A DNA stretch of 43,161 nt from an uncultured Bacteroidales bacterium (GCA_949300335.1 CASGDV010000061.1:1-43161); one strand, 5' to 3'; positions 16,489-25,969 are shown, counted from the stretch's first letter. Program-made: numbers and translations. Notes: generated by a model from the sequence alone, not told the origin.

Positions 16489-18024
16489 ATGATGAAACAC
16501 ACTGGAATCATATGCGCGTTCATAGTGTTCATGTCGCATCTGGTGCCCGCCTTGGCATCAGAAGGCAATCCTGCATGGCAACGCTCTGCTGCGGAGGATG
16601 ACAGTCTCGGAAAATTCACCATGCTCGGAGCCAAGCTTGACGAGTATTTCCATGCACTTGAAACCGAACCGTCGGGAATACAGAAAGCCGAAGTCGATTT
16701 CATCATAGGTGCTTGCACGGATTCCCTTGTCAGGCAATTCACCGCAATCAAGGCTTACGGTTTTTTCCTGAATTCGCCGGTAATGGGGAATGAAGCGGTG
16801 GCTATCCATATATTTGACAACTGGTTCGGGAACGGGAAAGTTGCCATGAAAAACGAAGCAGATTTTCTGAATGCAAGACTTTTTGCCACGGTGAACCGCA
16901 GGTCGCAGATCGGATGCAAGGCGCCGGAACTGGCTCTGGAAGATATGGACGGCAACAAATCCGTATTGTTCGCAAATACAAGGGACAGGTATTCCCTGCT
17001 TCTTTTCTATGATACTGATTGTCCGAAATGCCGCCTTGAAATCATGAAACTCGACATAATCCTCAAGAACAAGGATTATCCGCTGAACTTCTATGCCGTA
17101 TATATCGGCACCGACAGAAAGGAGTGGGAAAAATATGTCACGGAATATCTTGCCATCGGCAGCGGGAATACGGCAGTTTTCAATTTCCATGATCCGGACA
17201 GGTTATCGGATTTCACGGCTCTGTACGGCATACTGCAGACACCCGGAATATTCATGATTTCGCCGGAGAACAGAATCATAGGCAGGAAGATGGATGCTGA
17301 AGCCGTTGAAAAAATGTCCGATGCAATCTTTTCTCCTAAAGAGATGGAATATGGAAGTGAAGAGTCCGTCCGCCTGTTCGATGAAATATTCGGTATTTAC
17401 GGAGACAGCCTTTCCTGCAGCGACATAACCGGCATTGCAGCACACATAAAGGAAAAGACTCTGGAAGAAGCAGGCGACACGACTTTATACAAGCAGATGA
17501 CAGGCGACCTTCTTTATTATCTCAGCAACAGGAAAGGACCTGTCTTCAAATGCGGCGGGAACGGTGTTGCAGAAATTGTCCTGTCCGAAGGAGACATATG
17601 GAAAAGCAGTGATGACAGCATCAAGGTCCTGTCACTTGCAGGTTTCATGAAAGACATGTATTCCAAAAGTGCCATTGGCACCAGAATAGCAGACATTGAG
17701 GTTCCTTCCGGAGAGATTATTACGGCAGAAGGCTGCAGAAAAAAGGATATGAACCTCGCAAAACTGAAAGGGAAAAGAAACCTGATTATATTCCATACGG
17801 AAGGATGCGATATCTGCGCAGCCGAGATTGAAGCTGCAGAAAAACTTGCAGCAGGCGACAGAAAAACCAGAATCTATCTTGTAAATATGGACGAGGTCTT
17901 GTCAGGATACCCGGAAACGGCCGACAAGCTGTTCATGAATTTCGATCTCACCTCGCTTCCTTTCATAATCGAGACAGACAGGAAAGGTACAGTGACGGGA
18001 AAATATCTCAGTCTTTGTTTCTGA
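16489..18024 (+). CDS. Exported TlpA-like protein with two CxxC motifs
   Basis: A 511-residue protein with an N-terminal signal peptide (hydrophobic 7-23, cleavage near ALAS-EG). Residues about 30-145 resemble the helical N-terminal domain (DUF5106-like) found in Bacteroidota redoxins. A thioredoxin-like domain follows, with Cys178-Pro-Lys-Cys181 in DTDCPKCRLEIMK and a later cis-proline-type segment QTPGIFMI. A second thioredoxin-like region near the C-terminus carries Cys440-Asp-Ile-Cys443 in HTEGCDICAAEI and ends with a SLPFIIETDRKG segment. Periplasmic disulfide reduction or electron relay is the likely role. An AAGGAG-like sequence (16478-16483) precedes the start. The last 17 bases overlap the convergent lnt gene; no terminator separates them. 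Confidence 0.75.
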   Translation: MMKHTGIICAFIVFMSHLVPALASEGNPAWQRSAAEDDSLGKFTMLGAKLDEYFHALETEPSGIQKAEVDFIIGACTDSLVRQFTAIKAYGFFLNSPVMGNEAVAIHIFDNWFGNGKVAMKNEADFLNARLFATVNRRSQIGCKAPELALEDMDGNKSVLFANTRDRYSLLLFYDTDCPKCRLEIMKLDIILKNKDYPLNFYAVYIGTDRKEWEKYVTEYLAIGSGNTAVFNFHDPDRLSDFTALYGILQTPGIFMISPENRIIGRKMDAEAVEKMSDAIFSPKEMEYGSEESVRLFDEIFGIYGDSLSCSDITGIAAHIKEKTLEEAGDTTLYKQMTGDLLYYLSNRKGPVFKCGGNGVAEIVLSEGDIWKSSDDSIKVLSLAGFMKDMYSKSAIGTRIADIEVPSGEIITAEGCRKKDMNLAKLKGKRNLIIFHTEGCDICAAEIEAAEKLAAGDRKTRIYLVNMDEVLSGYPETADKLFMNFDLTSLPFIIETDRKGTVTGKYLSLCF

Positions 18025-19633
18025 CCAGTATTCTTACTGCAAGGGCGGCAGCCAGCATCCAGAAAAGGAATGTGCAGATTCTTCCGGTTATGTCGCCGTT
18101 GACGACATAGAAGGTCATCATGTCATTCCTGTTTATGCTGCCGTGCAGGACTTCCTGTTTCCACCATCCGCTGCTTTCGACGATGTTTCCTCTCTGGTCT
18201 ATCATGGCGGATATGCCGGTATTGGCACAACGTGCAATGCTGCGTCTGGTCTCTATGGCCCTCAATGACGCATAACGCAGGTGCTGGCGGTACCCTGGGG
18301 TATCTCCCCACCAGGCATCGTTTGTTATGACGGTCATGATTTCAGCCCCTTTGCGTACATATTCCGTATAATATTCCCCATAGACCGATTCATAGCAGAC
18401 GGCACAGCCCACAGGTATATTCTCTCCTTCCATACTCATGAAATTAAGAACGGAAACCGAATCCTGTCCGACACAACGTCCCATCACTCCCCCGAGCATA
18501 TCGTCTATCCTGCAGAAAAATGCCGGATACGGGGTTTTTTCCACGCCGACGACCAGTTTGTTCTTATGGCAGATTTCCGTCCGCCCCGTCCAGTCGACAA
18601 GCATTGCCGAATTGTGGGATTCGACCCAGAGACCGTCTCTGACGTTGCGTGCCGTATGGGAAGGCGCCTGTCCTGAAGCTATATAGTCATAGGAAGAGGC
18701 TCCGAATATCATATTGACACCGGTAAGACTGTCTATGGCAGAAATGAATCTGCGGTATGTCCGGCTTCTTTCATACTGCCCCACTATTATATCCCCAGTG
18801 AATGTTTCCGGGGCGATTACAAGCAGGTCTCCGGACAATTCTTTACTTTCTTTGAGATACGGTTCCATCTGAGAAAGCAGGATGGCATTCTGCTGCTGCT
18901 GGGACAGCGCCTCGAATTTATGGTACGGGTCTATGTTGGGCTGGACGACGAGTACGTCGAAAGGGTCTTCCGTTTCTTTATATGAATTGTACATATGGAA
19001 AGAGATGATGAAAGGCACCGTAACGAGACATATTGGAAAAAGTCCGCAGAACAGTCTGGCTTTCCGGTTGAAAGTTCCCGACCAGCGTCCGTCGGACATT
19101 GCCGTCATGATTCCGAATAGCGACAGGTTGGACATCCATATCCAAAGAGAACCTCCAAGGGTTCCGGTATATTCATACCATTGTACCGACCTGATGCTTC
19201 CGGCAAAAGAGTTGCCGAGTACAAGCCACGGCCATGAAATTTCCGCGTCGAAGTATGCCCTTTCCCAGGCTATCCACATGGATGCCAGCAGAATATAAGG
19301 GAGTACACCGTTGAAATGCCTCTTGCTGAACCTGAAGACACCGAAAATGACTGACATCTGGAAAGCATTTGCCAGAATGGCGAAAATGCCGCCTCCGACC
19401 GTCGCGTTGCATACCCAGAATGTAGTGAACAGATTCCACAGAACAAAGGCCGAATAATGATATATCCAGACATGCCTTTCTCCATTCAGGGTGGCTATCC
19501 TGTCCATGCAGAGCAGCGGAATCCATGCAAAGAGAGAGATGAAACCGCAATGCGGTACCAGATAAGGGATGGAAAGAAGCACGGAAGAAAGGACTGTCAG
19601 TCCCCAATATGTCAGTCTGTTTTTATGTGTCAT
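18008..19633 (-). CDS. lnt: Apolipoprotein N-acyltransferase
   Basis: Inner-membrane enzyme that adds the third acyl chain to lipoproteins. The N-terminal half has several hydrophobic spans. The C-terminal nitrilase-like domain shows the Glu-Lys-Cys triad as APETFTGD (Glu), NKLVVGVEKTPY (Lys region) and GCAVCYESVYGE (Cys), followed by NDAWWGDTPGYRQHLRYASLRAIE and RCANTGISAMID, which are diagnostic. The start is set at the ATG 19631-19633, directly before the first membrane span, giving 541 residues; 21 codons further upstream are open but follow the promoter box and look untranslated. It is relevant to the lipoprotein encoded at the right end of the window. Confidence 0.93.
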   Translation of the reverse strand: MTHKNRLTYWGLTVLSSVLLSIPYLVPHCGFISLFAWIPLLCMDRIATLNGERHVWIYHYSAFVLWNLFTTFWVCNATVGGGIFAILANAFQMSVIFGVFRFSKRHFNGVLPYILLASMWIAWERAYFDAEISWPWLVLGNSFAGSIRSVQWYEYTGTLGGSLWIWMSNLSLFGIMTAMSDGRWSGTFNRKARLFCGLFPICLVTVPFIISFHMYNSYKETEDPFDVLVVQPNIDPYHKFEALSQQQQNAILLSQMEPYLKESKELSGDLLVIAPETFTGDIIVGQYERSRTYRRFISAIDSLTGVNMIFGASSYDYIASGQAPSHTARNVRDGLWVESHNSAMLVDWTGRTEICHKNKLVVGVEKTPYPAFFCRIDDMLGGVMGRCVGQDSVSVLNFMSMEGENIPVGCAVCYESVYGEYYTEYVRKGAEIMTVITNDAWWGDTPGYRQHLRYASLRAIETRRSIARCANTGISAMIDQRGNIVESSGWWKQEVLHGSINRNDMMTFYVVNGDITGRICTFLFWMLAAALAVRILVRNKD

Positions 19634-19660
19634 ATCAATAAATTGGTTTTCCGGGGTCCG

Positions 19661-19668
19661 CAAAGATA
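19661..19668 (-). promoter_or_regulatory. Putative -7 box of lnt
   Basis: TATCTTTG on the minus strand matches TAnnTTTG and lies 28 bases upstream of the lnt ATG. A -33 element at standard spacing is not evident. Confidence 0.5.
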
Positions 19669-19688
19669 CAAATAAAGATAGTTTAATT

Positions 19689-19720
19689 TTTGCCAATACA
19701 GATTTTATAAGATATTTTTG
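19689..19720 (+). promoter_or_regulatory. Promoter of the LysE-PASTA-rluD operon
   Basis: TTTG (19689-19692), a 20-base spacer and TATTTTTG (19713-19720) match the Bacteroidota consensus fully. The start codon at 19744 lies about 18 bases after the expected transcription start. It is back-to-back with the lnt promoter. Confidence 0.8.
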
Positions 19721-19743
19721 CAGGAAATTTGTTTTGAAACCTT

Positions 19744-20397
19744 ATGTCCGTAATAGTTGAAATACCCAAAGGTTTCCTGATAGGGATATGCGCTTCAGCC
19801 CCTATCGGTCCGATAGCCATTCTTGTCATACAGAAATCTCTCAGCAAAGGACATAAGGCCGGATTTGTAACGGGACTGGGAGCCTGTCTCGTGGATACGG
19901 TATTCGCCATAATAGCGATTTTCGCTCTAGCTCTTGCACAGGAAATCATATCCGCCCATCAGGAACTTATAATGCTGATAGGCGGCATTGTTGTGGCTGC
20001 CCTCGGCGTATCAATGAGTACTTCGGATCCGTTCAGGAAAATGAAGGCGGACAATTCTTCCTCCATTTCCGTCAAGGATTTTCTCCAGGCCGTAGCCATG
20101 GGATTTTCAAATCCGGGAGCCATATTCGTGATTTTCGCTCTTTTCGCATTTTTCGGTATAGGAGGAGATACTCCGCACAACTGGAGGGTTGCCCCAATAA
20201 TCCTTTCGGTAAGCGCAGGCGCCGCGTCATACTGGTTCGGCGTCACAGCCCTCCTAAGTCATTTCAGAAAAAAATTCCGTATCCAGACTATAGTCCTCAT
20301 CAACCGCATTACCGGTGCCGTAATCATAATAATAGGTCTTGCCTTGATTGGTGAGGGAATATTCAGAGCGGTATTCCAAGGTGAAACATTAATTTAG
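19744..20397 (+). CDS. LysE-family amino-acid exporter
   Basis: A 217-residue membrane protein with about six hydrophobic segments. The start GFLIGICASAPIGPIAILVIQKSL matches the conserved first helix and loop of the LysE/RhtB exporters, and GFVTGLGACLVDTVFAIIAI the second. GFSNPGAIFVIFALFAFFG gives the conserved mid-protein NP motif. Substrate (an amino acid or derivative) cannot be read from sequence. It leads an operon with a PASTA protein and a pseudouridine synthase, a linkage found in Bacteroidales without known functional meaning. Confidence 0.88.
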   Translation: MSVIVEIPKGFLIGICASAPIGPIAILVIQKSLSKGHKAGFVTGLGACLVDTVFAIIAIFALALAQEIISAHQELIMLIGGIVVAALGVSMSTSDPFRKMKADNSSSISVKDFLQAVAMGFSNPGAIFVIFALFAFFGIGGDTPHNWRVAPIILSVSAGAASYWFGVTALLSHFRKKFRIQTIVLINRITGAVIIIIGLALIGEGIFRAVFQGETLI

Positions 20398-20414
20398 AAA
20401 ACATCATATCTGTC

Positions 20415-21212
20415 ATGAGCATAAAAGGTTTTTTCTCGAACTGGATAGTAAGAAACATTCTGCTGGCAATCGCAATCGTGCTGGTACTTGCGTTTTCGGC
20501 ACATCTGCTGCTGAAAGTATTTACAAAACATAATCAGGAGATTCCAGTCCCCGATTTCATCAACATGTCGGTGGATGAGGCTTCCAGAGCGGCGCAAAAG
20601 GCAGGAATGACCATAGATGTAGTGGATTCCGTATATGTACGCAGAATGGCGAAAGGAGCGATATACAGTCAGAATCCTCCGGCAGGAAACATGGTAAAGG
20701 AAGGCAGGAGGATTTCCCTTACAATCAATGCAGTCAACTCCAAGAAGGTGACAATGCCCAATCTCGTGGGATATTCTCTCCGCCAGGCCAAGGCCGAGCT
20801 GCAGTCCAGAGGTCTGCAGATAGGAAGACTGATTTATACTCCCGACATCGCTACAAACAACGTGATTGCCCAGCTTTACAGGAACAGGGATATTGTTCCC
20901 GGGAAAAAAATAGAAAGCGAGTCGCCGATAGACCTCGTACTCGGTTTGAACGAACAGGATAATGTGACATACATACCTTTGCTTACCGGTATGAAATTCA
21001 ATGCGGCCAAAGATGCCATACACAACAGTTCCCTTAACGTCAGGAAGATTGTTTTCGACAGAAGCGTAAAGGATTACACGGACTCGCTGAACGCAGTAGT
21101 TTACAGGCAGGAGCCGGACACGACGAATGTACCTGCAATAATGGGTACGGAAGTTTCCATTTATCTGACGGCAGACAAGAACAGAGTTCCCAAAAACGAT
21201 TCGAAAAAGTAA
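20415..21212 (+). CDS. Membrane-anchored protein with three PASTA domains
   Basis: A 265-residue protein with a short cytoplasmic N-terminus, one membrane helix (about 14-34) and an extracytoplasmic part of three PASTA-like repeats. These start at IPVPDFINMSVDEA (about 43), MPNLVGYSLRQAKAEL (about 114) and IPLLTGMKFNAAKDAI (about 187), and each ends in a G-x-x-hydrophobic strand. PASTA domains bind peptidoglycan-type ligands in kinases and penicillin-binding proteins; here no kinase or transpeptidase domain is attached. A role in sensing or binding the cell wall is inferred. It ends 3 bases before the pseudouridine synthase gene. Confidence 0.88.
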   Translation: MSIKGFFSNWIVRNILLAIAIVLVLAFSAHLLLKVFTKHNQEIPVPDFINMSVDEASRAAQKAGMTIDVVDSVYVRRMAKGAIYSQNPPAGNMVKEGRRISLTINAVNSKKVTMPNLVGYSLRQAKAELQSRGLQIGRLIYTPDIATNNVIAQLYRNRDIVPGKKIESESPIDLVLGLNEQDNVTYIPLLTGMKFNAAKDAIHNSSLNVRKIVFDRSVKDYTDSLNAVVYRQEPDTTNVPAIMGTEVSIYLTADKNRVPKNDSKK

Positions 21213-21215
21213 ACT

Positions 21216-22316
21216 ATGGCTGGCTATATCAACGACTGGGACAAGGAATTGTTCGAAGACGACATCCCTGAAGGCGAAAGGTTTGACGAGGCTGAAGAAT
21301 CGGATGACAGGACAATGTTCGAGCATTTCCGTTTTGAAATAGACAAGGGGCAAAGTCCCATGAGAGTGGACAAATATCTGTCCACACATATGGACAATAC
21401 ATCGAGGCACAGGATACAGCTTGCAATAAAACAGGAATATGTAAGGGTGAACGACAGGACGGCAAAAGCCAACTGCATCGTACGTCCTGGCGATGTGGTC
21501 ACATTCGTGATGCCCTATCAGAGAAGAGGTCTGGAAATCCTGCCGGAAAACATTCCGTTGGACATTGTGTATGAGGATGATGCACTTATGGTAATCAACA
21601 AGCCTGCAGGAATGGTCGTGCATCCCGGACACGGACATTTCTCCGGTACTCTGGTGAATGCCCTCGCATTCCATCTGGGTATATCACAGGGGCCCGATGC
21701 CGAAGATGAAAGAATGGGAGTGCTCGTACACAGGATAGACAAGGACACATCCGGACTTCTCGTGGTGGCAAAAACAGACGAAGCCCAGCTGAATCTGGCT
21801 AAACAGTTTTTCGTACATTCGATAGACAGGATATACATTGCCATAGTATGGGGCAATATCAAGGAAGATGAGGGTACGATTACAGGCAATATAGGACGCG
21901 ATCCTTCGGACAGAATGCGTTTCAAGGTATTTCCGGACGGAGAACAGGGTAAGCATGCCGTCACGCATTTCAGGGTGCTCGAACGTTTCGGATATGTGAC
22001 TGTCGTCGAATGCAGGCTGGAAACAGGAAGAACCCATCAGATCAGGGTCCATTTCAACTATATCGGCCATCCGCTTTTCAATGATGAGAGATATGACGGT
22101 GCCGAAATTAAAAAAGGTACAATCTACGCGAAATACAGACAGTTCATAGAGAACTGTTTCAAGATTCTTCCGCGGCAGGCCCTTCATGCCAAGACACTGG
22201 GTTTCCTGCATCCGGATAGCGGAGAACATCTTCTGTTCGATTCCCCGCTGCCGGATGACATGAGAGAGCTGATTGAGAAATGGAGGAAATATTCCTCCGG
22301 AATGCCTACCGTCTAG
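21216..22316 (+). CDS. rluD: RluA/RluD-family pseudouridine synthase
   Basis: Isomerises uridine to pseudouridine in rRNA (23S helix 69 if it is the RluD orthologue). An acidic N-terminal extension of about 40 residues precedes an S4 RNA-binding domain (about 47-105, MRVDKYLSTHMDNTSRHRI) and the catalytic domain. The catalytic Asp is in HRIDKDTSGLLVVAKT, and RTHQIRVHF lies further downstream. The 366-residue length is longer than E. coli RluD because of the acidic extension. The last 11 bases overlap the convergent barrel-protein gene. Confidence 0.88.
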   Translation: MAGYINDWDKELFEDDIPEGERFDEAEESDDRTMFEHFRFEIDKGQSPMRVDKYLSTHMDNTSRHRIQLAIKQEYVRVNDRTAKANCIVRPGDVVTFVMPYQRRGLEILPENIPLDIVYEDDALMVINKPAGMVVHPGHGHFSGTLVNALAFHLGISQGPDAEDERMGVLVHRIDKDTSGLLVVAKTDEAQLNLAKQFFVHSIDRIYIAIVWGNIKEDEGTITGNIGRDPSDRMRFKVFPDGEQGKHAVTHFRVLERFGYVTVVECRLETGRTHQIRVHFNYIGHPLFNDERYDGAEIKKGTIYAKYRQFIENCFKILPRQALHAKTLGFLHPDSGEHLLFDSPLPDDMRELIEKWRKYSSGMPTV

Positions 22317-25281
22317 GTGGCGGACCTCCGTGTCCACCTCTCGGACCGCCTCCCATATTCTGGAAGTTTCCGAAACGGTATGTAAGAGACAGGATTATAT
22401 ATCTTCCGAGAGTGTTGTTCCTGACTTCCTGATGATAGTTGGAATCATCGGTGACGGAAAGATTCTTCGCCTGGTTCAAAATATCATATGCCTTGAGGGC
22501 AAGCGTGAATTTCTTCTTGAACAACAGTTTGTTTATTTCCGCATTGCAGATGAACTCGTCTTCCTGTGGTGTCGTGTAACCGCGGTACCAGTTGTAGTTA
22601 AGTTCCGATATGAGGTTTATCCCTCCAGGTATCGTCCAGTTTACTGATGCGTCCAACTGATTGTTCCATGTCGCATTCTGGTTGCCTGTATTTACGGTGT
22701 ACCATGATTTTGCAATCCTCGTCCTTCCTCCAAGATTTACTTCTATGAAATCCGTCCTGTAGGTAAAACGCAGCCTTTGCGTGAAATTGATGGTCTGCGT
22801 CAGGTTTTTGGTAAACAGGTCCAGTTCGTCGTTTTTCTGAAAATCCTCATGGAAAAGATCGTAGTCAAACTCCGCAGCCTCGGCATTATAATACTTGTCG
22901 GTAACGAGGTTGTTTGTGCCGATGAATGTCGATGACTCGCTGTATCTTATGTTGGACATGGAGAATATCGAGAAGTTGGATTTCCCGAACGGTGTGTTGA
23001 CCATCAGCCGTCCGTCAACTGAACCGGATCCGGGACCGTTTACAGGAATGGAATACTGAGCTCCGTTTGTATCATACCATCTTGCATATATTATCCTGTC
23101 CTGAACAAGGCTTCCGTTTATGTTGGCATGGATTGAAGTGAACGTCTTCTTGTTGGTATAACCGAATCGGGTTCTTATACTATGGCTGAAATAAGGGAGC
23201 AGATAAGGATTACCCAGCGAAACGTTCAAAGGGTCGGAGTTGTCCGGAACAGGCATAAGCTGTGATGTTGAAGGCTGAGACGAACGTCCGAAGTAGAACA
23301 TCCTCACCATGGTATTGTCATTGATGTCATAACTCAGCATCGCCTGAGGAGACCAGTTGATTACCTTGCTGTCGTATACCTCATCGTTAGTGACATTATG
23401 TGTGTTCGTAGGATTCATTGTAGCACCTATCTGGGCCTGAATCTTCTCTTTCTGGTACATTAGGTTAACACCCGCCCTCTGATTTACATACCTGTTCAGA
23501 ATGTCGTTCGAATAAGTCAGGTCTTTCACCTCCCCTTCTGCATTGTACTGAAGATGAGAATGCCCGAGATCATCCTGATATGTGGTATTTGAAGCGCTGT
23601 TGAATGCGTCCTTTACGGATTTGCTGCGGTTCCAGCTGTATTCGTAATTTCCTTCAAGATACAGGTCTTGTCCCAAAGGTTCGGTATAAACGATTCTTCC
23701 GCTCAAGGATGAGGATGAAGAATTCTGGGCTATTCTCTGGTTCACGATTTCATTGTCTATTCCGCCGTCCACATAATTTGATGTGAGTGACTGGTTGAAT
23801 CCGTCCAGAACATTGTTGCTGAAACTGTACCTTATGTTGGCGGATATAGTCCTTCCCGGTTTTCCAAGACGCTGGCGGAAAAGCAGGAATCCGCTGGTTG
23901 ACCAGTTGTTGTTGAAACCGGTATTGTCATTGAAACCTACGTTGCTTGTATCCCGCTGCGTTTCATCCCCGCTCAGTGTGGTGAAATCGGAATATTCCGT
24001 ATAGCGGCCGCCGCCGAAATTCACCCTCGGTTCAAACAGTATGGAAGTATTTTCGGAAAAATCATGTTCCAGCCTTATTCCGAACCTGTGTCCTTCCGAT
24101 TTCGTAATGCTGTATCCTTCATTGTCATAAAACAGCATGCTTCCGTCTTCCTTATATGTAGTCTTGCTGCTTTCTTCCTCTACATTCCTGTTGGAGCCGT
24201 TGTACAGGTAGTTGCCGGACAGTTCCATATCCCCGTCAAAAAGATTGAAAGCCCCGTTCGCACCTCCCATCCAGGATGTCGTGATTCCGTTTCCGCCGCC
24301 CCAGCCGCCAGTGCCGCCTCCCATTCCGCGGCCGCCGCGCATGGTCTGCATCATGCTTCCGGCCAGGTCATTGAATCCTCTGTTGTTCGTATTGTTGCCG
24401 TTAAGTATGACGCTTATCTGGCTGTCTTCGGTAAAGCGGCCGATCATTCCTGCGCCCTGATATCTCCAGCCGTTTTCCAAAGCAGTATTTTCCGAAGTGT
24501 AATATCCTTTGTCCGGAACGTCATGTCCGCCGCCCGCCATCACGTTTCCAAACCATCCGTTCAACATTCCGGGTCTTATTGACAGGTCTATTACTGTTTC
24601 CTCTTCCCCGTCATCGATACCGGTGAACTCAGCCTGATCGGATTTTTTCTCCACGACCTTGACCTTGTTGATTATCTTGGCCGGAATGTTTTTGGTCGCA
24701 AGCTGGGGGTCATCAAGAAAGAAGGTCTTTCCGTCGATGGTAATCTTGTTGATGGTCTCGCCGTTTGCCGTGATAGTACCGTCGGTCGAAACTTCAATTC
24801 CGGGAAGCTTCTTCAAAAGATTTTCGAGCATGTCATTGTCCGAAGTCTTGAAAGAAGAAGCATTGTATTCTATCGTATCCTTCTTGACAACAATCGGATT
24901 GCCTACGGCAGACACGTTCGCTGCTTCAAGCACTTCCACGTCCTGGTCAATCTTAAGCAGTCCCATGTCCGTATTTTTGGTCACTTCAAGCGTGGAGGTG
25001 TGTGTCTTGTACCCCATCAGTTCGACTTTCAACAGATATGAACCTTTGCTAACATCCTTGAATTCGGCAGTTCCTTCGGAATTGCTCAGAACATATTTAT
25101 ACACTTTCTGGGTTTTGGGATCCGACAGGGATACCGTTGCAAAACCTACAGGTTCCTCTGTCTTTGCATCCTTAAGATTCATCTTCACGGTGTAACGTGC
25201 CTGGGCAAATGCAGGGACGAAACTGAATGACAATATTGCCGCCAACAGAATATTCAGAAAAACACCACTAACTCGATTCAT
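22306..25281 (-). CDS. Outer-membrane beta-barrel protein with CarboxypepD_reg domain
   Basis: A 991-residue exported protein. After a signal peptide (1-27, ending AFAQA) comes a carboxypeptidase-regulatory-like beta-sandwich (about 28-105). Next is a plug-like region (about 110-240, with VKKDTIEYNASSFK and DGKTFFLDDPQ), then a long barrel region rich in alternating aromatic/polar strands. This is the OMP_b-brl_3 type, related to TonB-dependent receptors but without an obvious SusC signature. A Gly/Met-rich loop (about 300-330, MRGGRGMGGGTGGW) and a Gly/Pro/Arg tail (GGGPRGGHGGPPPRR) after the last strand are noteworthy. Ligand is unknown. No SusD partner is adjacent, so a glycan-uptake role is not supported. 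The stop lies inside the end of the rluD gene. Confidence 0.85.
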   Translation of the reverse strand: MNRVSGVFLNILLAAILSFSFVPAFAQARYTVKMNLKDAKTEEPVGFATVSLSDPKTQKVYKYVLSNSEGTAEFKDVSKGSYLLKVELMGYKTHTSTLEVTKNTDMGLLKIDQDVEVLEAANVSAVGNPIVVKKDTIEYNASSFKTSDNDMLENLLKKLPGIEVSTDGTITANGETINKITIDGKTFFLDDPQLATKNIPAKIINKVKVVEKKSDQAEFTGIDDGEEETVIDLSIRPGMLNGWFGNVMAGGGHDVPDKGYYTSENTALENGWRYQGAGMIGRFTEDSQISVILNGNNTNNRGFNDLAGSMMQTMRGGRGMGGGTGGWGGGNGITTSWMGGANGAFNLFDGDMELSGNYLYNGSNRNVEEESSKTTYKEDGSMLFYDNEGYSITKSEGHRFGIRLEHDFSENTSILFEPRVNFGGGRYTEYSDFTTLSGDETQRDTSNVGFNDNTGFNNNWSTSGFLLFRQRLGKPGRTISANIRYSFSNNVLDGFNQSLTSNYVDGGIDNEIVNQRIAQNSSSSSLSGRIVYTEPLGQDLYLEGNYEYSWNRSKSVKDAFNSASNTTYQDDLGHSHLQYNAEGEVKDLTYSNDILNRYVNQRAGVNLMYQKEKIQAQIGATMNPTNTHNVTNDEVYDSKVINWSPQAMLSYDINDNTMVRMFYFGRSSQPSTSQLMPVPDNSDPLNVSLGNPYLLPYFSHSIRTRFGYTNKKTFTSIHANINGSLVQDRIIYARWYDTNGAQYSIPVNGPGSGSVDGRLMVNTPFGKSNFSIFSMSNIRYSESSTFIGTNNLVTDKYYNAEAAEFDYDLFHEDFQKNDELDLFTKNLTQTINFTQRLRFTYRTDFIEVNLGGRTRIAKSWYTVNTGNQNATWNNQLDASVNWTIPGGINLISELNYNWYRGYTTPQEDEFICNAEINKLLFKKKFTLALKAYDILNQAKNLSVTDDSNYHQEVRNNTLGRYIILSLTYRFGNFQNMGGGPRGGHGGPPPRR

Positions 25282-25398
25282 TTTTTCCGTTATCTATATT
25301 TATCAAGTTCTACATTGAATTCAAAACATCACTTTAGACAAACTCTTCCGGCAAAAGTTTAAACATATTTCCGTTTTTTTTGAAAAAAAATTCCGGAC

Positions 25399-25965
25399 CT
25401 ATCTTTTTATCCTGCCGGGATTTTCTTCAAGGAACTTTTTCCAGCTGGAAGACAGATTTCCAGTGTCGGGAATCGGAGATATCGACTGATAATAATGGCA
25501 CATTGCAAGGGCAAGGGCATCAGTGGCATCCAGATATTTTTCATGGATATCAACTCCCAGTATTTTTCTGATCATATTGCAGACCTGCTCCTTTGACGCC
25601 GCTCCATTGCCCGTTATCGCTATCTTTGCCTTTCTGGGAGCATATTCGAATGCAGCCATGCCTCTTATGGCAGCCAATGCTATTGCAACTCCCTGGGCTC
25701 TTCCCAGTTTCAGTATGACCTGCACATTCTTGCCGTAGAAAGGGGACTCTACGGCAAGTTCATCCGGATTGAATCTGTCGTACAAACGGCTTATCTCCGA
25801 ATGGATTACGGCAAGTTTCCTGAAATGTTCCTTTTCTTTCCTTATGTCCACGACTCCCATGTCGACAAACACAGGCTTGCCTCCGACGATACGGATGACC
25901 CCGTAACCAAGTATATTGGTTCCGGGGTCTATTCCGATGATTGTCTTATCGCTGCACATTTGCAT
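25399..25965 (-). CDS. ruvC: Holliday junction endonuclease RuvC
   Basis: Resolves Holliday junctions during recombination repair. The 188-residue RNase H-fold enzyme has the metal-binding acidic residues in IGIDPGTNILGYG, ELAVESPFYG and DATDALALAMCHYY. A second ATG two codons in (25959) is equally possible. It follows serS by 4 bases and is probably cotranscribed with it. A T-rich stretch lies downstream (minus strand, about 25375-25390), but no strong hairpin was identified. Confidence 0.95.
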   Translation of the reverse strand: MQMCSDKTIIGIDPGTNILGYGVIRIVGGKPVFVDMGVVDIRKEKEHFRKLAVIHSEISRLYDRFNPDELAVESPFYGKNVQVILKLGRAQGVAIALAAIRGMAAFEYAPRKAKIAITGNGAASKEQVCNMIRKILGVDIHEKYLDATDALALAMCHYYQSISPIPDTGNLSSSWKKFLEENPGRIKR

Positions 25966-25969
25966 TCTC

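Noticed and set aside
20394-21674. 426-codon minus-strand open frame opposite the PASTA and rluD genes
   Set aside because: It is a shadow of two well-supported plus-strand genes; its translation has no domain-like features and is Cys/His-rich in the way antisense frames often are.
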